From assembly GCA_900696485.1 (NCBI GenBank), contig CAADGG010000014.1, forward strand, positions 1 to 58,172: a DNA stretch of 58,172 nt, in the 5' to 3' direction. This document shows, piece by piece, positions 40,798 to 51,875 of this stretch. The position numbers and the translations under genes are program-made. Below the pieces are notes generated by a model, which was not told the origin of the DNA, made no database searches, and saw nothing but the letters and a program-made list of their open reading frames with translations. Source of the DNA: an uncultured Pseudomonadota bacterium. GTDB taxonomy: Bacteria > Myxococcota_A > UBA9160 > PR03. Every line of letters starts with the position of its first letter. The stretch's first letter is position 1.

Positions 40798-41997
40798 TCA
40801 GGGGGCAGCGGGAGCGGGAGGAGCGGGAGGAGCGGCGGGTTGGGGCGTCGTGGGGACCGCAAGACCGAGCCGTTCGAGCTCTTCGTCGATCAGAGCGGCG
40901 AATTGTTCCACGCTGCGGGCGCCGGCGAGCGGCCGTCCGTTGACGTAGAACGCCGGGGTGCCGGCCACGCCGATGTGCTCACCGGCCTCGACGTCGGCCT
41001 GGACCGCCGCGGCTTGCTGCTCTTCGGCGCGACAGGCATCGAAGGCGGCCCGATCGAGGCCGGCCTCGTCCGCATAGCGTTTCAGCTCCTCCTCGCCGAG
41101 CTTGGGTGCCCCCTCGAACAGCTTCTCGTGATACTCCCAGAACTTGCCCTGCTCACGGGCGCAGAGCGCGGCCTCGGCGGCGCCGCGCGCCTGCGGGTGG
41201 ATGTTGTCGAGCGGGAACTGACGGAAGACCACCCGCACCTGGGTGGGATAGCGCTCGAGCACCTGGTCGATGATCGGTTCGGCGTTCTTGCAGAAGGGGC
41301 ACTGATAGTCGCTGAACTCGACGAGCGTGATCGGCGCATCGGCCGGGCCGCGGGCGGGTCCGTCCCCAGTGATCTCGAAGCGCGGCGCCTCGAGCAGGCT
41401 CTCGAAGCCGAGTTCCGCACGCAGCCCCTCGAGGTACTTCTGGGCAACGCCCTGTCGCTTCTGTTGCTCGAGCTGGCGGCGAACCACGGCCTCGACCTTG
41501 TCGAACTCCCGCTTGCCGTAGCGCTCCTTGTTCTGCTCGTAGAATGCCTGGACTTCCGCGTCGTCGACCGCCGCGCGCTGGTCGATCTCCTCGCGCAACA
41601 GGTCTTCCTTGCTCTTGCCCCGTTCGGTGGCAAGCGCTTCGAGCGCTTGTTCGCTCGCCATCTGTTCGAGCGCGCGCTTGCGGATCTCGAAGAGCCGCGA
41701 GGGGTTGCCGTTGCCGGTGGCATTGTCATAGAGCTTGCCCATGATCCACGCATCGAGGTCACCGACGCGGACCTCCTGGCCGGCGATGCGGCCAGCGAGC
41801 TGTTCCGCATCGGCGCGCTGCGTGCTCGGGCCGGCCGCCGGGGAGCCGCTGTCTTGCGGAGGCGAACAGGCGACGACCAGGAACAGGACCAATCCCATTC
41901 CCAGACCCTGCGCCAGAGCCAGGCCCTGCGTCAGAGCCGAAGTCGAAGCCGGAGTCCGAGGCGGGGCCGTCGAAGCGCGAACACGGGTCCGATCCAT
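40798..41997 (-). CDS. Lipoprotein with SurA-like and DsbA/thioredoxin-like domains
   Basis: 399 residues. The signal region ends in the lipobox LVLFLVVACS (Cys near 45), giving a membrane-anchored periplasmic protein. Residues about 65-200 are helical (RALEQMASEQALEALATERG, DDAEVQAFYEQNKERYGKRE) and recall the N-terminal chaperone part of SurA/PpiD-type proteins. The C-terminal half is a DsbA-like thioredoxin domain with YQCPFCKNAEPI and cis-Pro loop GTPAFYVNG, ending in a Pro/Ala-rich tail. It probably forms or isomerises disulfides in exported proteins. The n-region is encoded by 18-nt near-repeats (41902-41937). A TATACT 27 nt upstream suggests its own promoter although it follows glgP. 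Confidence 0.82.
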   Translation of the reverse strand: MDRTRVRASTAPPRTPASTSALTQGLALAQGLGMGLVLFLVVACSPPQDSGSPAAGPSTQRADAEQLAGRIAGQEVRVGDLDAWIMGKLYDNATGNGNPSRLFEIRKRALEQMASEQALEALATERGKSKEDLLREEIDQRAAVDDAEVQAFYEQNKERYGKREFDKVEAVVRRQLEQQKRQGVAQKYLEGLRAELGFESLLEAPRFEITGDGPARGPADAPITLVEFSDYQCPFCKNAEPIIDQVLERYPTQVRVVFRQFPLDNIHPQARGAAEAALCAREQGKFWEYHEKLFEGAPKLGEEELKRYADEAGLDRAAFDACRAEEQQAAAVQADVEAGEHIGVAGTPAFYVNGRPLAGARSVEQFAALIDEELERLGLAVPTTPQPAAPPAPPAPAAP

Positions 41998-42024
41998 GAA
42001 ACCTCCAGGTCCGAAGAGCGGCCC

Positions 42025-42030
42025 AGTATA
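42025..42030 (-). promoter_or_regulatory. Possible -10 element for the DsbA-like lipoprotein gene
   Basis: On the minus strand GCTATACT contains TATACT, the best -10 match in the window, 27 nt before the start codon and between it and the glgP stop. Confidence 0.45.
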
Positions 42031-42062
42031 GCTGCCGCGCCGCGGATGCCCGTCCGGATCGA

Positions 42063-44510
42063 TCACGGGACCGGTGCGAGCTGCCAGATCCCGTCGGCGT
42101 ACTCGCGGACCGCACGGTCCGACGAGAAGCGGCCCATCCGCGCGACGTTCAGGATGGCTCGCCGGGACCAGGCCTCGGTGTCGCGAAAATCCCCCGCGAC
42201 CCGCTCCTGCGTCGCCGCGTAGGCCTCGAAGTCGGCCAGCACGAAGTAGGGATCGCCGTGGTCCAACAGGTTCTGCAGGATCGGACCGAAGACGCCGGCT
42301 TCGCCGCAGGAGAAACGCTCGCTTCCGATCGCGTCGAGCACGCGGCGGATGGCCGGACTGGCTTCGTAGCGCTCGCGAGGCTCGTAGCCTCCCTCGGCGC
42401 GCAGCGCCGCGATCTCCTCGGCGCGCAGCCCGAACAGATAGAAGTTCTCGGTGCCCACCGCCTCCCGGATCTCGACGTTGGCGCCATCGAGGGTTCCGAT
42501 CGTGAGCGCGCCGTTCAACGAGAGCTTCATGTTGCCGGTTCCGGAGGCCTCGAAGCCGGCCGTCGAGATCTGCTCGGACAGATCCGCTGCCGGAATGATC
42601 TGTTCGGCCAACGAAACGCGATAGTCCGGGACGAAGGCCAGCCGGAGCTGCCCGGCGGTGCGCGGATCCCGGCCGATCACGTCCGAGACGTTGCAGAGCA
42701 GACGGATCACCAGCTTCGCCATCCAGTATTCCGGAGCGGCCTTGCCGGCGAACAGGCACGCCCGCGGTGCCTCGAGGCCTCGGCCATCCTCGGCGATCTG
42801 CAGGTAGAGATGGATGGCGTGGAGCGCCGCGAGCAGTTGGCGCTTGTACTCGTGGATCCGCTTGACCTGCACGTCGTAGAGCGCGTCGGGATCGAGAGTG
42901 ACCCCCGTACTGCTCGCCACCACGCGCGCCAGGCGCTCCTTGTTGGCCCGCTTGATGGCGCGGAACTCGGCGCGAAAGGCAGGGTCGCTGGCGAACGCCT
43001 CGAGCGCGCGCAACTGCTCCAGATCGGTGATCCAGCCTTCGCCGATGCGGGACGAAATGGCCCGCGCCAGACCGGGATTGGCCTTGGCGAGCCAGCGCCG
43101 CGGGGTCACACCGTTGGTGACATTGCAGAACTTCTCCGGCCACAGCGCGGCGAGATCCGGGACCAACTGCCGCTTCACCAGCTCGGAGTGGAGCGCCGAG
43201 ACGCCGTTCACCGTGTGGCTGCCGACGATCGCGAGATGCGCCATGCGGACGTGCTGGGGATGCCCTTCATCGAAGATCGAGAGGCGCCGCACCCGCTCGA
43301 TGTCCCCCGGCCAGCGCAGCTCGACCGCCGCGAGATGGCGGGCGTTGATGTCCTCGATGATCTGGAGATGGCGCGGGATCACTCGATCCATCAACGGCCG
43401 TGACCAGTGCTCCAGCGCCTCCGGGAGCAAGGTGTGGTTGGTGTACGCGAAGCTCTCTCGAGTCAGCGCGAGTGCGCGATCGAAGTCGAGTCCGTGCTCG
43501 TCGACCAACAAGCGGATCCATTCCGCGATCGCCAGCGCCGGATGCGTGTCGTTGAGCTGCACCGCGACCTGGTCGGGAAGCGAATCGAAGTCCGATCGGG
43601 TCTCCAGATACCGAGTCAGGATGTCTCGCAGTGCGCACGAGACGAAGAAATACTCCTGCAGCAGGCGCAACTCCTTGCCCTGTTCGGTCGAATCCGACGG
43701 ATAGAGCAGCGCGGAGATCCGCGCGGTCGACAGTTTGCGCTCGAAGGCTCGCAGGTAATCCCCGCGGTGGAAGATCTCGATGTCGAACTCGTCCGGGGCA
43801 CGCGCCGAGAACAGGCGCAGGTGATTCACCGTCTTGCCGCCCCATCCCACGACGGGCATGTCGTAGGGGACGCCGACGATCATGCGCCAGTCCCGCCAAT
43901 CCGCGCCGCCGCCTGCGCGGCGGACGGAGCGACCGTAGATCGGAATCCGGCACGTGCGCTCGGGCCGCTCGATCTGCCACACGGCGCCCGGTCGCCGCCA
44001 CGCCTCGGGATACTCGCGCTGCTGGCCGTGCTCGATCGCCTGCCGGAACAGGCCGTAGTCGTAGTTGATGCCGTAGCCGAAACCCGGCATGTCGAGCGTC
44101 GCGAGCGAGTCGAGATAGCAGGCCGCGAGCCGCCCGAGGCCGCCGTTGCCGAGCGCCGCATCGGGCTCCGCGTCGATGACGGCTTCCCAATCCACGCCGA
44201 GCGCGCGCAGCGAGCGTTCGACCGAATCGAGCAGTCCGAGGTTGAGCAACGTGTTGCCGAGCGAGCGTCCGATCAGGAACTCGACCGAGAGGTAGTAGAG
44301 TCGCTTGGCATCCGCCCGGCGATAGCGTCCCTCCGTCTCGAGCATGCGCTCGATCAAGGGCTCTCGACTCGCCAGCGCGATGGCGGTCATGAGATCGCGG
44401 GGAGATGCGTCCTCCCAGCGTTTGCCCAGCAGATAGCGGACGTTGCGCTGGACGGTGCGCAGGAACCCGTCGCCGTCGTCCGGCGGCTCGTTCTCGGCGC
44501 GGGCGTTCAT
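42063..44510 (-). CDS. glgP: Glycogen phosphorylase
   Basis: An 815-residue PLP enzyme releasing glucose 1-phosphate from alpha-1,4-glucan ends. ALGNGGLGRLAACYLDSLAT near residue 115, the substrate loop and the PLP site EASGTGNMKLSLNGALTIGT with Lys near 662 are intact; the length matches the E. coli enzyme. ATG 44510 has AAGGAG 10 nt upstream. It is the last glycogen gene of the minus-strand set, 98 nt after malQ. A TATGCT hexamer in that gap may give it an extra promoter, so breakdown could be raised independently of synthesis. Confidence 0.96.
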   Translation of the reverse strand: MNARAENEPPDDGDGFLRTVQRNVRYLLGKRWEDASPRDLMTAIALASREPLIERMLETEGRYRRADAKRLYYLSVEFLIGRSLGNTLLNLGLLDSVERSLRALGVDWEAVIDAEPDAALGNGGLGRLAACYLDSLATLDMPGFGYGINYDYGLFRQAIEHGQQREYPEAWRRPGAVWQIERPERTCRIPIYGRSVRRAGGGADWRDWRMIVGVPYDMPVVGWGGKTVNHLRLFSARAPDEFDIEIFHRGDYLRAFERKLSTARISALLYPSDSTEQGKELRLLQEYFFVSCALRDILTRYLETRSDFDSLPDQVAVQLNDTHPALAIAEWIRLLVDEHGLDFDRALALTRESFAYTNHTLLPEALEHWSRPLMDRVIPRHLQIIEDINARHLAAVELRWPGDIERVRRLSIFDEGHPQHVRMAHLAIVGSHTVNGVSALHSELVKRQLVPDLAALWPEKFCNVTNGVTPRRWLAKANPGLARAISSRIGEGWITDLEQLRALEAFASDPAFRAEFRAIKRANKERLARVVASSTGVTLDPDALYDVQVKRIHEYKRQLLAALHAIHLYLQIAEDGRGLEAPRACLFAGKAAPEYWMAKLVIRLLCNVSDVIGRDPRTAGQLRLAFVPDYRVSLAEQIIPAADLSEQISTAGFEASGTGNMKLSLNGALTIGTLDGANVEIREAVGTENFYLFGLRAEEIAALRAEGGYEPRERYEASPAIRRVLDAIGSERFSCGEAGVFGPILQNLLDHGDPYFVLADFEAYAATQERVAGDFRDTEAWSRRAILNVARMGRFSSDRAVREYADGIWQLAPVP

Positions 44511-44572
44511 GCGGATGCTCTCCTTCCCGGGGCCGGCCGCTCGCGCGGCGGCGGATCTTCACCGGGTCGGGG

Positions 44573-44578
44573 AGCATA
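44573..44578 (-). promoter_or_regulatory. Possible -10 element for glgP
   Basis: On the minus strand GGCTATGCT contains TATGCT, 62 nt before the glgP ATG in the only sizeable gap of the glycogen gene set. Confidence 0.3.
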
Positions 44579-44608
44579 GCCGGATCGACGGCCGGCCTCC
44601 GCCGCTCG

Positions 44609-46767
44609 TCAGGCGGTCCGCGCGTGCAGCTCCGCGAGAATCTCCTGGACGACGGGGTCTCGGCGCAGCGTCGCCAGCGTCCGGGTCATCCGACGCGACC
44701 AGCTTCGGTGTCGCTCGACGGAGATCCCCGGCACGTTGACCGGCTCCGTCTCGAAGGCCAGATCGTCGAGCGACGCCGCCACCAGGACCGAACGGGTCGC
44801 CGCAAGGAAGCGGTGGACCGCCCGCGCGAGGGCGGCGGCATCGACCTCGCCGTCCGCCGGCAGCAGTCCGTCCGCGCGCAGCCGGTCGAGCAGCGCGCGG
44901 TGCTCGTCGGCGCGTGCGGCGAGCGCACGCATGAGGGCGTCATCGTCGGGAAGCTGGCCGGCGCGGCGGCGGATCCGCAGATCCGCACCGTCGGCGTGGC
45001 CGGCGAGCGGCACCAGATCGTGGGTCTGGACGGTCGCGAGAGCGTCGATCGGGTACGTCGCGGCCGGCCGATGGACCCCGTCAGCGCGCTCGAAGTACAC
45101 GACCGCCGACGACAGGATCGACCAGTCGGCGAGCTGCGCGCGAAACGCTTCGGGCACGGTGCCGAGATCCTCGGCGATGATCAGCGCGCCGGCTCGGCGG
45201 CTCTCGAGCGCCAGCACACCGAGCATCTCGTCGAAGCGAGATTTCACATAGGCACCCGCATGACCGGGCTGGCCATCCGGGATCCAGAACAGCCGTTGGA
45301 GGCCCATGGCGTGGTCGATCCGCAAGGCGCCGGCGTGGGCGAGGTTGGCCCGCAGCAGCCTGCTCCAGAGCCGATACCCGTCGGCGCGCAGCCGGTGCGG
45401 ATCGAGCGGCGGGAAGCCCCAGTTCTGGCCGTCCGGCGCGTAATCGTCCGGCGGCGCGCCGACCGTGGCGCCGTGGGCCACCAGATCCTGCGCCATCCAC
45501 GTGTCCGCCGAGTCCGGCGCCGATCCGACGGCGAGGTCCTGATAGACCCCGATCGCCAGGCCGGCGTCCCGCCCACGCGCGGAGGCACGAGCGAGCTGCG
45601 CATCGAGCTCGAACTGCAACCAGGCGCGAAACTCGACTTCTGCACCCTGTGTGCGGCGGAACTCGGCGACGGCCGGCGCCCGCGGATCCCGGTACGGCGC
45701 CGGCCAGTGCCGCCAATCGCAAGCCGGTGCGCCGGGCGCCCCGAAATGCTCCGCCAGCACCTCCCACGTGGCGAAGTCCTCGAGCGCCGTCCCCTCCCGA
45801 GCACGGAACTGCGCGAAGTCGGCTGCGCGCGGCGCCGCGGCGCCCGCGCGTCGAAAGCAGGCGTGGAGCAGACGCAGCACCGCGAGCTTGGCGTCGAGCA
45901 CGGCGCCGTGATCGATCGTCGCCGCGGCGCGCAGCGCGGCCAGTTGCTGCTGGAATCCGGGCTCGACGAGCCGTGCGCGCGCCTCGCCGCACGCCGCGAG
46001 CTCCGGCACGGCCTCGACGTCGAGCATCAACACGTTGCGGAACAACCGACTCGACGGGCTGTAGGGGGTGATCGCGAGCCCGCGATTCGCGACCGCATGA
46101 AGCGGATTCACGCCGACGAAGGCGCCGCCGGCCTCGGCGCACCAGGCGAGCAGCTCGCCGAGGTCGCTGAGATCGCCGACGCCTTGGCCGGCGTTCCCGC
46201 GGACGGTGTAGAGATTGGTCCAGAGCCCGAAGGCCCGCCGGCCGGCGAGCTTCTCCGCCACCGGCAGGGCCGTCCACGGCGCCATCACGAAGCGCTGGAC
46301 GCCGCCGTAGGACACGCCCGAGCCTTCTAAGAAGAACCGGACCTCGTGATACCCGAGCGGCGGGCGGGCCGGCAGCGACAGTTGCACCTCACTCCCGGCG
46401 GATCGATCGACGATGAGATCTGCGACCCGACCCTCGGCGACCGCAACGGGTCCGTTCTCGGCGTGCAACTCGAGCCGCCACTCGGCGGCATCGGCGTCCG
46501 CCGGCACGCGGACCGGAACCCGCGGGATCGAGTCCTCGTGCTCGCGCCAGACCAGCACCGGATCGATCCAGCGCGCCGCCTGCTCGGCGTCGAGACGCGC
46601 GAGCGCCGCAGCGGCATGCGCTTCGTCCGACGCATCGATGTGCAAGGCGGCGAGCAATGCCTCGCGCGTCGCATCGCTGGTCACGCGCTGCTGCCCGGTC
46701 AGATCCCAGTACGACGAGAGGATGCCGAGTCGCTCGGCGAGGCTTCCGAGCAGCGGCCGCTCGGAAC

Positions 46768-46771
<4 letters not shown>
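44609..46771 (-). CDS. malQ: 4-alpha-glucanotransferase (amylomaltase)
   Basis: A 720-residue GH77 enzyme that transfers glucan segments and frees glucose during glycogen or maltodextrin use. FGLWTNLYTVRGNAGQGVGD and NPLHAVANRGLAITPYSPSS open the catalytic barrel; LRIDHAMGLQRLFWIPDGQP holds the nucleophile Asp, and ALIIAEDLGTVPEAFRAQL the acid/base Glu. The N-terminal 150 residues are the extra domain of the long MalQ type. The GTG start overlaps the glgX stop (GTGA), so the two are coupled. Confidence 0.93.
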
Positions 46772-48876
<2,105 letters not shown>

Positions 48877-48882
48877 GCGAGA

Positions 48883-50418
48883 TCAGATCCGCCGCACGGC
48901 TTCGCGCGCCACCGCCGCGAAGACCGTTTCGTAGCTCGCAGCCGGCGTGCGCCAGGAAACGTCGAGCGAGAGCAGACGCGAGACCACATCGCCGGCGTCG
49001 GCGCCGCGCAACAGCGCGGCCGCCCGCTCGGCCGCCGCCACCAGCATCGGCGCCGTCAGCGGCTCGAAGAGGATGCCGGTCTCCCCGTCCCGGATCGTGT
49101 CGACGAGGCCGCCGACGGCGTGGGCGATCGGCAACGCGCCGTAACGCTGCGCGACGAGCTGCACGAGTCCGCAGGGTTCGAAGCGTGACGGGATCAACAC
49201 GCCATCGGCGCCGGCGTAGAGCCGGTGCGCGAGCGTCTCGTCCCAACCGATCGTGACAGCGACGCGGGTCGGCCAGCGCCGTGCCGCGACACGCAGGCGC
49301 TCGGCCAGCGCCGGATCGCCGTCGCCGAGCAGCGCCAGCGAGGCGCCGCGTTCGAGCAGCGCAGGGATGGCGTCGGCGAGCACGTCCCAGCCTTTCTGCT
49401 CGGTGAGTCGTCCGATCGCCGCGAGCAGTCGCCCCGGCTCGGGCGGCTCGAGGCCCAGCGAGGCCAGCAGATGCGTCCGGCAGGTGGCCTTCGGTTTGGG
49501 GTATTCGCTGCCGAACCGGGCCGGCAGCGCGGCATCCGTCGCCGGATCGTGGCGCACGACGTCGACCCCGTTGGGGATGCCGAGCAGCCGATGGGCGCGC
49601 CAGCGGTAGACGCCCTCGAGGCCGGCTCCGAAGCTCGGCGTCTGCAGTTCGGCCGCATGGGTCGGCGACACCGCGATGATGCGGTCCGCCCACACGAGGC
49701 CCCCCTTCAGCAGACACAGATCGCCCCAGAATTCGAGCGCCTCCGGATGGAACAGTTCCGAGGGCAATCCCGTCACCGGCATCTGCGACGCACCGAAGCG
49801 TCCCTGGTACGCGCTGTTGTGGACCACCTGGACGCAGCCGATCCCGCGGGCGACCCCGAAATCGTGCAGCGTGCGCAGGCAGCAGAGCGCCAGCGCCGCA
49901 TGCCAGTCGTGCGCGACGAGCACGTCCGGCGTCTCGCGGGCGGTGCGCGCCGCCACGGCGCGGGCGAAGGCGGCAAAGCGTCGCGCTTCGGCGTCGGCGC
50001 CGGGGGTGCCATAGAGCTGTGGGGCGTCATAGAGGGTCGGCAGGTCGAGCAACAGCAGGCGCAGCGCGCCGAGCCTGCCTTCGCGCCAGCACCCGGCGTG
50101 CACGGCGTCCGGGAGCGACAACTGGACGGCCCCGACGTCGGTGAGCGGGGGACACTGCGGACTCTCGAGCAGGCGGCGATGCGCCGGCAGCAGGCAGGTC
50201 AGCGCGTGGCCGCGCTCCGCCAGCGCGCCGGCCAGCCCGGCCACGGCCTCGCCGAGACCGCCCGACAGCACGAGCGGAGCCAGCTCGGCGGCCGCGAAGT
50301 GCAGCCGCAGCCGGCGCCGGCGCGGACTCCGCTGTGCGCCGGTCCGGGTGGCCCCGGAGCGGCCGGCCGGCTTCGCGCCGCGGCGAGCCGGCGCGCGCTT
50401 CGTGGGCCTACCGGCCAT
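48883..50418 (-). CDS. glgA: Glycogen synthase (ADP-glucose type)
   Basis: A 511-residue GT5 glycosyltransferase elongating alpha-1,4-glucan from ADP-glucose. VLVAHDWHAALALCCLRT, CVQVVHNSAYQG, GIPNGVDVVRHDP, AIGRLTEQKGWDVLADAIP and IPSRFEPCGLVQLVAQRYG are typical. Two oddities: the ADP-glucose loop usually reading K-x-G-G-L is LSGGLGE, so the Lys is Leu; and about 38 extra N-terminal residues are very basic (RPTKRAPARRGAKPAGR). No ribosome-binding site precedes ATG 50418, but no later start codon is available before the domain. It lies 9 nt after glgC in the operon. Confidence 0.92.
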   Translation of the reverse strand: MAGRPTKRAPARRGAKPAGRSGATRTGAQRSPRRRRLRLHFAAAELAPLVLSGGLGEAVAGLAGALAERGHALTCLLPAHRRLLESPQCPPLTDVGAVQLSLPDAVHAGCWREGRLGALRLLLLDLPTLYDAPQLYGTPGADAEARRFAAFARAVAARTARETPDVLVAHDWHAALALCCLRTLHDFGVARGIGCVQVVHNSAYQGRFGASQMPVTGLPSELFHPEALEFWGDLCLLKGGLVWADRIIAVSPTHAAELQTPSFGAGLEGVYRWRAHRLLGIPNGVDVVRHDPATDAALPARFGSEYPKPKATCRTHLLASLGLEPPEPGRLLAAIGRLTEQKGWDVLADAIPALLERGASLALLGDGDPALAERLRVAARRWPTRVAVTIGWDETLAHRLYAGADGVLIPSRFEPCGLVQLVAQRYGALPIAHAVGGLVDTIRDGETGILFEPLTAPMLVAAAERAAALLRGADAGDVVSRLLSLDVSWRTPAASYETVFAAVAREAVRRI

Positions 50419-50427
50419 CGACGTGGG

Positions 50428-51684
50428 TCACGCGATGTCGAACTCATCGCGCTGGCCGAAGTCCTGTCGGGTCACGACGACGACTCCCCCCTCGCTGACC
50501 GTGAAGCGGCTGCGATCCTGCTCGACGTCGTAGCCGATCTCTATTCCGGCCGGGATCGTCACACCCTTGTCGACGATGCAGCGCCGCAGGCGTGCGCCCC
50601 GACCGACTTCGACGCCGGGGAACAGGACGCTGTCGGAGACGTGGCTGTAGCTGTTGACGCGCACGTTGGTGAAGACGACGGTCCTCTCGATGTGTCCGCC
50701 GGAGATGATGCTGCCGGCCCCGACGATCGAGTCCACGGCGCTGCCGACACGGTTGCGCGCCTCGTCGGCGAACACGAACTTGCACGGCCCCGTGCCGGCC
50801 TGTACGCCCCGGATCGGCCACGACTCGTTGTACAAATTGAGCTTCGGCTCCACCGACACGAGGTCCATGTTGGCGTCGAAGTACGAGTCGATCGTCCCGA
50901 CGTCACGCCAGTAGCCTCGACAGGTTTCGGCCTCCCCCGGACAGAGCTGCGACGTGAAGTCGTAGGCGGCCACCTTGCGGCGCCCATGGACGCTGGTGAG
51001 GATGTCGCGGCCGAAATCGTGGGTGGTCTGTTCCTGCTCGACGTTCCGTCGCAGCTCCTCGATCAGCGTCCGCGTCCGGAACGCGTAGTTGCCCATCGAG
51101 ACCAGGGTGCGCTCCGGATCCCCGGGGATCGGCGGCGGGTCGGCCGGTTTCTCGACGAAGCCGCGCACCCAGCCCGAGGCATCGACCTCGATGCAGCCGA
51201 AGGCACGGGACGCCATCGCGCGCGGCACCGGCAACGCCGCCACGGTGAGATCGGCCCCCACCGCGCGGTGGTGCTCGGCCATCAGACCGATGTCCATCTT
51301 GTAGACATGGTCCGAACCGAACACCAGCACGTCCGCGGGGCGCGTATCGCGCAGCAGGTCGAGGTTCTGCCAGATCGCGTCGGCGGTTCCGCGAAACCAG
51401 GTCGGCCCGATGTTCATCGCGGCCGGGACCGGCTCGATGAACTCGTCCACCACCGTCGAGGCCAGCGACCAGCCGCGCGCGAGATGCCGCACCAGCGACG
51501 TCGCCCGGTACTGCGTGAGGACCTTGATGCGCTGGAAGCCGCTGTTCACCAGGTTCGACAGCACGAAGTCGACGAGCCGATAGCGCCCGCCGAAGTGCAT
51601 GGCCGGCTTGCTGCGCTCCCGGGTGAGCGGATAGAGGCGCTTTCCCTCCCCGCCGGCGAGCACGAGCGACAGAACGTCTCGCAT
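50428..51684 (-). CDS. glgC: Glucose-1-phosphate adenylyltransferase
   Basis: A 418-residue ADP-glucose pyrophosphorylase, the first and usually allosterically controlled step of glycogen synthesis. LVLAGGEGKRLYPLTRERSK (nucleotide loop), RYRLVDFVLSN, WFRGTADAIWQN, VFGSDHVYKMD, FVEKPADPP and the C-terminal left-handed beta-helix with SIISGGHIERTVV are all present. ATG 51684 has GGAGG 8 nt upstream. As the first gene of glgC-A-X-malQ-P, the operon promoter should lie in the 191 nt before it, where GTTATCTACC on the minus strand is a possible -10 region. Regulation otherwise cannot be read. Confidence 0.96.
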   Translation of the reverse strand: MRDVLSLVLAGGEGKRLYPLTRERSKPAMHFGGRYRLVDFVLSNLVNSGFQRIKVLTQYRATSLVRHLARGWSLASTVVDEFIEPVPAAMNIGPTWFRGTADAIWQNLDLLRDTRPADVLVFGSDHVYKMDIGLMAEHHRAVGADLTVAALPVPRAMASRAFGCIEVDASGWVRGFVEKPADPPPIPGDPERTLVSMGNYAFRTRTLIEELRRNVEQEQTTHDFGRDILTSVHGRRKVAAYDFTSQLCPGEAETCRGYWRDVGTIDSYFDANMDLVSVEPKLNLYNESWPIRGVQAGTGPCKFVFADEARNRVGSAVDSIVGAGSIISGGHIERTVVFTNVRVNSYSHVSDSVLFPGVEVGRGARLRRCIVDKGVTIPAGIEIGYDVEQDRSRFTVSEGGVVVVTRQDFGQRDEFDIA

Positions 51685-51875
51685 GGCGGGAACCTCCGTC
51701 CGGTAGATAACGACGGACCGCCCGCCCTTCAAGACGCACGGCGGGAACCCCGCAGCGTGCCGGCTTTCCGTCGCTCCGTCAGTCCGGAGGACGACACATC
51801 GGCGCTCGACGCGCTGGGGCCGGCTTCGCAGGTCGAGTGGCTCCTTCGATGCCGGCCGCCGAGACGCGCTGCAGA

